From Pseudomonadota bacterium (GTDB taxonomy: Bacteria; Pseudomonadota; Alphaproteobacteria; Sphingomonadales; Sphingomonadaceae): 44,983 bases of DNA. Position numbers and translations under genes: made by a program. The stretch covers positions 1-44,983 of the forward strand of contig JAFABD010000193.1 of NCBI GenBank assembly GCA_023426225.1, read 5' to 3'. Below, piece after piece: positions 40,957-44,983 of this stretch (positions are counted from its first letter, which is position 1; each line of letters opens with the position of its first letter). The notes below the pieces were generated by a model. It worked only from the letters and a program-made list of their open reading frames with translations. It was not told the origin of the DNA and did not search any database.

Positions 40957-41058
40957 CGGCGTTTCGACGCCTGCGGCCCCGGCCACTCCACTACCGGCCG
41001 TTGGTTGGCGGTCTCGCTCCCCCGGCGGTGCTGGGGGAGGCGTGGGGTGGGGCGGGGG
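40957..41058 (+). repeat. Tri-palindromic repeat, copy D
   Basis: This is a tandem, more diverged copy directly after C: P1 and P2 are degenerate (ACTACCGGCC-GTT-GGTTGGCGGT), while P3 keeps its stem (CTCCCCCGGC / GCTGGGGGAG, about 41018-41039). Its tail runs to within 50 bp of the mccB stop. Confidence 0.75.
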
Positions 41059-41107
41059 TGTTCCACGAGCGGCATGCGGTGCATGGCGGCGGGGGGCTTG
41101 CCCTCGC

Positions 41108-42709
41108 TCACATCCGGAACACGCCGAACTGCGGGCGTTCGGGGATGGGGGCGTTGAGCGTGGCGGCGAGCGCGAGGGCGAGCGCGTCGCGCGTCTGGGC
41201 GGGATCGATGATGCCGTCGTCCCACAGCCGCGCGGTCGCGTACCAGGGATTGCCCTCGTCCTCATATTTCCGGCGGATCGGCGCCTTGAACGCCTCGGCC
41301 TGTTCGGGCGTCCAGTCGGCGGCGTCGCGATGCACCGTCGCCAGCACGCTGGCCGCCTGTTCGCCGCCCATCACGCTGATGCGGGCGTTGGGCCAGGTGA
41401 ACAGGAAGCGCGGATCATAGGCGCGGCCGCACATGCCGTAATTGCCCGCGCCGAAGCTGCCGCCGATCAGCACGGTGAGCTTGGGCACGGTGGCGGTGGC
41501 GACCGCCGTGACCAGCTTGGCGCCGTGCTTGGCGATCCCCTCGGCCTCGTACTTGCCGCCGACCATGAAGCCCGAGATGTTCTGAAGGAACAGCAGCGGC
41601 ACGCGGCGCTGGCACGCGAGTTCGATGAAATGCGCGCCCTTCTGTGCGCTTTCGGAGAAGAGGACGCCGTTGTTGGCGAGGATCGCCACCGGCATCCCCC
41701 AGATATGCGCGAAGCCGCACACCAGCGAGCTGCCGTACAGCGGCTTGAATTCGTGGAACTCGGAAGCATCGACGAGCCGCGCGATCACCTCGTGCACGTC
41801 GTAGGGCGCGCGCACGTCGGTGGGGAGGATGCCGTACAGCTCCTCCGGCGCATATCGCGGCGGACGCGGATCGCGCAGCGCGAGGTCGGGCGTGCGGTCG
41901 GCGGGGAGGTGGCTGACGATGTCGCGGACGATCGTGAGCGCATGTTCGTCATTTTCGGCGAGATGGTCGACCACGCCCGAGCGGCGCGCGTGGAGATCGC
42001 CGCCGCCCAGATCCTCGGCCGAAATCTCCTCGCCCGTCGCGGCCTTTACCAGCGGCGGGCCGGCGAGGAAGATCGTGCCCTGGTTGCGGACGATCACCGT
42101 TTCGTCGGACATGGCCGGGACATAGGCGCCGCCGGCGGTGCAGCTTCCCATCACGCACGCGATCTGGGGGATGCCCTGGGCGCTCATGTTCGCCTGGTTG
42201 AAGAAGATGCGGCCGAAATGATCACGATCGGGGAACACCTCGGCCTGGTGCGGCAGGTTGGCGCCGCCCGAATCGACGAGGTAGATGCAGGGCAGGCGGT
42301 TCGCCTGGGCAATCTCCTGCGCGCGGAGATGCTTCTTGACCGTCATCGGGTAATAGGTGCCGCCCTTCACCGTCGCATCGTTGCACACGATCATCACGGT
42401 GCGCCCCGAGACGCGGCCGATGCCCGCGATCAGCCCGGCGCCGGGTACCTCGCCGCCATAAAGGTCGAACGCGGCGAGCTGGCCGATTTCGAGGAACGGC
42501 GCGCCGGGATCGAGCAGGCGCTCGACGCGCTCGCGCGGGAGGAGCTTGCCGCGCGCCACATGCTTGGCACGCGCGCTGTCGGAGCCGCCGCGCGCGACGC
42601 GGGCGACGTCGGCGCGGAGCCGTTCGGCCAGCGCGCGATGATGCTCGGCATTGGCGCGGAACGCCGCGCTGTCGACCGCAACCCGGCTGTCGAGTGTCGG
42701 AGCCGTCAT
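41108..42709 (-). CDS. mccB: Acyl-CoA carboxylase beta subunit, carboxyltransferase (MccB-like)
   Basis: The subunit moves carboxyl from carboxybiotin to an acyl-CoA. The 533-residue chain has the two crotonase-like halves: GKLLPRERVERLLDPGAPFLEIGQ early, GGTYYPMTVKKHLRAQEIAQ, YLVDSGGANLPHQAEVFPD, GSCTAGGAYVPAMSDE (oxyanion region), then GFAHIWGMPVAILANNGVLF, NISGFMVGGKYEAEGIAKHG and IGGSFGAGNYGMCGRAYDPR. KGGTYYPMTVKKH and GNYGMCGRAY are typical of 3-methylcrotonyl-CoA carboxylase. AGGAAGGG precedes the ATG. The DUF559-repeat island lies between it and its presumed partner genes downstream. Confidence 0.93.
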   Translation of the reverse strand: MTAPTLDSRVAVDSAAFRANAEHHRALAERLRADVARVARGGSDSARAKHVARGKLLPRERVERLLDPGAPFLEIGQLAAFDLYGGEVPGAGLIAGIGRVSGRTVMIVCNDATVKGGTYYPMTVKKHLRAQEIAQANRLPCIYLVDSGGANLPHQAEVFPDRDHFGRIFFNQANMSAQGIPQIACVMGSCTAGGAYVPAMSDETVIVRNQGTIFLAGPPLVKAATGEEISAEDLGGGDLHARRSGVVDHLAENDEHALTIVRDIVSHLPADRTPDLALRDPRPPRYAPEELYGILPTDVRAPYDVHEVIARLVDASEFHEFKPLYGSSLVCGFAHIWGMPVAILANNGVLFSESAQKGAHFIELACQRRVPLLFLQNISGFMVGGKYEAEGIAKHGAKLVTAVATATVPKLTVLIGGSFGAGNYGMCGRAYDPRFLFTWPNARISVMGGEQAASVLATVHRDAADWTPEQAEAFKAPIRRKYEDEGNPWYATARLWDDGIIDPAQTRDALALALAATLNAPIPERPQFGVFRM

Positions 42710-42836
42710 TTAGGGCACCCTTCCTGTCTTAGTTTTTTGCGCTGCCTACACTGGTCGCAAACGCTTGGGAAGGCACTGGCGCACCCCCGTCGCGCGGAGT
42801 AGCAGGTTTGCCGAAACGCATCGGGAGAGTTCGCGA

Positions 42837-44912
42837 GTGAAGAGTCGGGTGATCCTGCTGGCGTCGCTGTTGGCGACGACGGCATGCCATGGCGCCATCA
42901 AGGACGAGGGCAAGGCGGCGGCGAGCGCGCAGCAGCTGCATTCGGGGGTTGACCTGGCCGGGCTGGACAAGGGCGTGGCGCCGGGCGACGATTTCGACCG
43001 TTATGCCAATGGCGGCTGGCGCAGCCGCGCCGAGATCCCCGCCGACCGTTCGAGCACGGGCATCTTCCTGGACGTGTTCGCCAAGGCCGAGGCGAACAAC
43101 GCCGCGATCATCGACGCGGCGATCAAGGCACACGCCGCGGCGGGCACCGACCAGCGGCGCATCGCCGACTGGTATGCGGCCTTTACCGACGTGAAGGGGA
43201 TCGAGGCGCGCGGGCTGGCGCCGGTGGCGGGCGAGCTCGACGCGATCGCCGCGCTGAAGGACAAGAAGGCGCTGTCGGCGATGCTGGGCGGGACGATCCG
43301 CGCCGATGTCGACCCGCTCAACGCGACCAATTTCGCGACCGAGAACCTGTTCGGCATCTGGGTGAGCCAGGCGCTGGGCGCGCCCGAGCGGACCGTCCCC
43401 TATGTGCTCCAGGGCGGGCTGGGGCTGCCCGACCGCGATTATTATCTGGCGACGACGCCCGAGATGAAGGCGATCCGCGACCAGTATCGCGCCTATGTCG
43501 GCAAGCTGCTGAGCCTCGCCAACGTCACCGAGCCCGATGCGCGCGCGGCGCGCGTGTTCGAGCTGGAGACGCGGATCGCGCGGGCGCATCTCGACAATGT
43601 CGCCAGCCAGGACCCGGCGCGCGCCAACAATCCGTGGCGCAAGGCCGATTTCGCGCGCAAGGCGCCGGGGATCGACTGGGACGCGTTCTGGAACGCCGCC
43701 GGGCTGAAGGATCAGCAGGACTTCATCGTGTGGCAGCCCCAGGCGGTGATCGCGATCGCGCGGCTGGTGGCGAGCGAGCCGTTGCAGGCGTGGCAGGACT
43801 GGCTGACCTTTCACCGGATCAACCAGGTGACGTCGGTGCTGCCCGCGGCATTCGACCAGGCGCATTTCGACTTTTACGGCCGCACGCTCAACGGCCAGCC
43901 GCAGCCGCGGCCGCGCGACAAGCGGGCGATCGCCAGCGTCGACGCCGCGCTGGGCGACGCGGTGGGCCAGCTTTACGTCAAGGACTATTTCCCGGCTTCG
44001 TCCAAGACCGCGATCGAGGGGATGGTGAAGAACATCCTGGCGGCGTTCGACAAGCGCGTCGCCGGGCTGGAATGGATGGCGCCCGCGACCAAGGCCGAGG
44101 CGCGCCGCAAGATCGCGACGATGCGCGTCGGCATCGGCTATCCCGACCATTGGCGCGACTATGCCGCGCTGGAGGTCAAGGCCGACGACCCGGTGGGCAA
44201 TCTGCGCCGCGCCGAACTGTTCGAATATCGCCACCAGCTCGCCAAGATCGGCAAGCCGGTCGATCGCGCCGAATGGTGGATGACGCCGCAGACGGTCAAC
44301 GCGGTCAACCTGCCGCTTCAGAACGCGCTCAACTTCCCCGCCGCGATCCTGCAGGCGCCGTTCTTTGATCCCGGCGCCGACGCCGCAGCCAATTACGGCT
44401 CGATCGGCGCGACGATCGGCCACGAGATCAGCCACAGCTTCGATTCGACCGGAGCGGGGTTCGACGCGAGCGGACGGCTGCGCAACTGGTGGACGCCCGC
44501 CGACCTGGCGCGGTTCCAGGCGAGCACCGCCGCGCTGGCCAAGCAGTATGACGGTTATGAGCCGCTGCCGGGGCTGCACCTCAACGGGCGGCAGACGCTG
44601 GCCGAGAACATCGCCGACGTGGCGGGGCTGCTGGCGGCCTATGAAGCCTATCGCGCCTCGCTGGGCGGCAAGCCCGCGCCGGTGATCGACGGGCTGACCG
44701 GCGACCAGCGTTTTTTCCTCGCCTTTGCCCAGAGCTGGCGGATGAAGACGCGCGACCAGGCGTTGCGCGCGCAGGTGGCGACCGATCCGCACGCCCCCGC
44801 GCAGTTCCGCGCGCAGACGGTGCGCAACCTCGACGCGTGGTACGACGCGTTCGGCGTCAAGCAGGGGCAGGGGCTGTACCTGGCGCCCGACCAGCGCGTG
44901 CGCATCTGGTGA
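42837..44912 (+). CDS. M13 family zinc metallopeptidase, probable lipoprotein
   Basis: M13 (neprilysin-like/PepO) peptidases cut oligopeptides in the periplasm or at the outer membrane. The 691-residue protein begins with a signal sequence ending LLATTAC, a plausible though imperfect lipobox with Cys 17. N-terminal peptidase M13 domain follows (DLAGLDKGVAPGDDFDRYANGGW at about 43-65 is the family start). The catalytic HEISH (529-533) and ENIAD (590-594) supply zinc ligands, and NALNFPAAIL is the substrate-binding block. GGGAGAG before GTG 42837 fixes the start. It is divergent from mccB over 127 bp. Confidence 0.93.
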   Translation: MKSRVILLASLLATTACHGAIKDEGKAAASAQQLHSGVDLAGLDKGVAPGDDFDRYANGGWRSRAEIPADRSSTGIFLDVFAKAEANNAAIIDAAIKAHAAAGTDQRRIADWYAAFTDVKGIEARGLAPVAGELDAIAALKDKKALSAMLGGTIRADVDPLNATNFATENLFGIWVSQALGAPERTVPYVLQGGLGLPDRDYYLATTPEMKAIRDQYRAYVGKLLSLANVTEPDARAARVFELETRIARAHLDNVASQDPARANNPWRKADFARKAPGIDWDAFWNAAGLKDQQDFIVWQPQAVIAIARLVASEPLQAWQDWLTFHRINQVTSVLPAAFDQAHFDFYGRTLNGQPQPRPRDKRAIASVDAALGDAVGQLYVKDYFPASSKTAIEGMVKNILAAFDKRVAGLEWMAPATKAEARRKIATMRVGIGYPDHWRDYAALEVKADDPVGNLRRAELFEYRHQLAKIGKPVDRAEWWMTPQTVNAVNLPLQNALNFPAAILQAPFFDPGADAAANYGSIGATIGHEISHSFDSTGAGFDASGRLRNWWTPADLARFQASTAALAKQYDGYEPLPGLHLNGRQTLAENIADVAGLLAAYEAYRASLGGKPAPVIDGLTGDQRFFLAFAQSWRMKTRDQALRAQVATDPHAPAQFRAQTVRNLDAWYDAFGVKQGQGLYLAPDQRVRIW

Positions 44913-44921
44913 TCGGCCGGG

Positions 44922-44944
44922 CGGGCGGCACCCACTGCCGCCCG
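44922..44944 (+). terminator. Terminator-like hairpin after the M13 peptidase
   Basis: CGGGCGGCA (44922-44930) pairs with TGCCGCCCG (44936-44944) around CCCAC, ten bases after the stop. No T-run follows; instead three CCGCAT hexamers in tandem (44948-44965) come next. The final 71 bases of the window show no gene. Confidence 0.5.
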
Positions 44945-44983
44945 TACCCGCATCCGCATCCGCATCCTGTTGCGGCGCGTGCC

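Noticed and set aside
40113..41058. CRISPR array
   Set aside because: The units vary in length and spacing, contain several palindromes each, occur in both orientations and have no unique spacers of constant size; no cas genes are present.
1..44983. tRNA, rRNA, prophage or insertion-sequence transposase genes
   Set aside because: Looked for on both strands by eye; no cloverleaf with a TTC loop, no rRNA blocks, no transposase, integrase or phage structural motifs were recognised.

Overview
The window looks like chromosomal DNA of a high-GC alphaproteobacterium, most probably a sphingomonad (Sphingomonas or a close relative). The pointers are the tonB-exbB-exbD-exbD arrangement, the alphaproteobacteria-type families UPF0262, DUF2849, DUF934 and DUF465, a TamA/TamB pair, frequent GTG/TTG starts, and GC-rich palindromic repeats of the kind sphingomonad intergenic regions carry. 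This is inference from gene content; no rRNA or tRNA gene was recognised.

Layout, left to right. 1-2264: the end of tonB, then exbB and two exbD genes (energy transduction to the outer membrane), closed by a clear intrinsic terminator. 2417-2859: a small exported TPR protein behind a Pho-box-like array. 2915-5154 (minus): dcd, cdd, a GH25 lysozyme-like protein and UPF0262, back to back with dnaB (5238-6752, plus). 6777-10752 (minus): a sulfite-reduction operon (cobA, DUF2849, cysI, DUF934, cysH) with overlapping genes. 10854-12533 (minus): two tandem BAX-inhibitor-1 family genes, the second broken by an in-frame TAG, plus a DUF465 protein. 12782-15719 (minus): astD and selO. 15738-19960 (plus): an alpha/beta hydrolase, a glycosyltransferase, a nitronate-monooxygenase-like enzyme and a DUF421 protein. 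19970-25429: a 2-hydroxyacid dehydrogenase, an SH3 protein, a thiolase, a small membrane protein, a prepilin peptidase and a coniferyl-aldehyde-dehydrogenase-like enzyme. 25498-26131: a MarR regulator back to back with a probable small RNA. 26238-34987: malate synthase G and tamA-tamB. 35075-44912: a Baeyer-Villiger-type monooxygenase, an acyl-CoA carboxylase gene set (mccB, NTF2-like, DUF3088, mccA, maoC), and a divergent M13 metallopeptidase.

The most unusual region is 40113-41058. Five copies of a roughly 70-95 bp repeat, each built of three short palindromes, surround a small DUF559 (Vsr-like nuclease) gene. The two copies next to the gene point outward as inverted repeats, and the whole island sits against transcription between mccB and the rest of the carboxylase genes. 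The layout resembles a REP/RAYT system, with a predicted nuclease where the transposase would be. Other signals worth checking are the sRNA/MarR module, the four half-site Pho-box array, the amber-interrupted BI-1 paralog and hairpins at the tonB/exbB and exbB/exbD boundaries.

The rest is largely housekeeping and catabolism: siroheme and sulfide synthesis, pyrimidine nucleotide salvage, replication, outer-membrane assembly, the glyoxylate bypass, and leucine/isovalerate or related acyl-CoA degradation.
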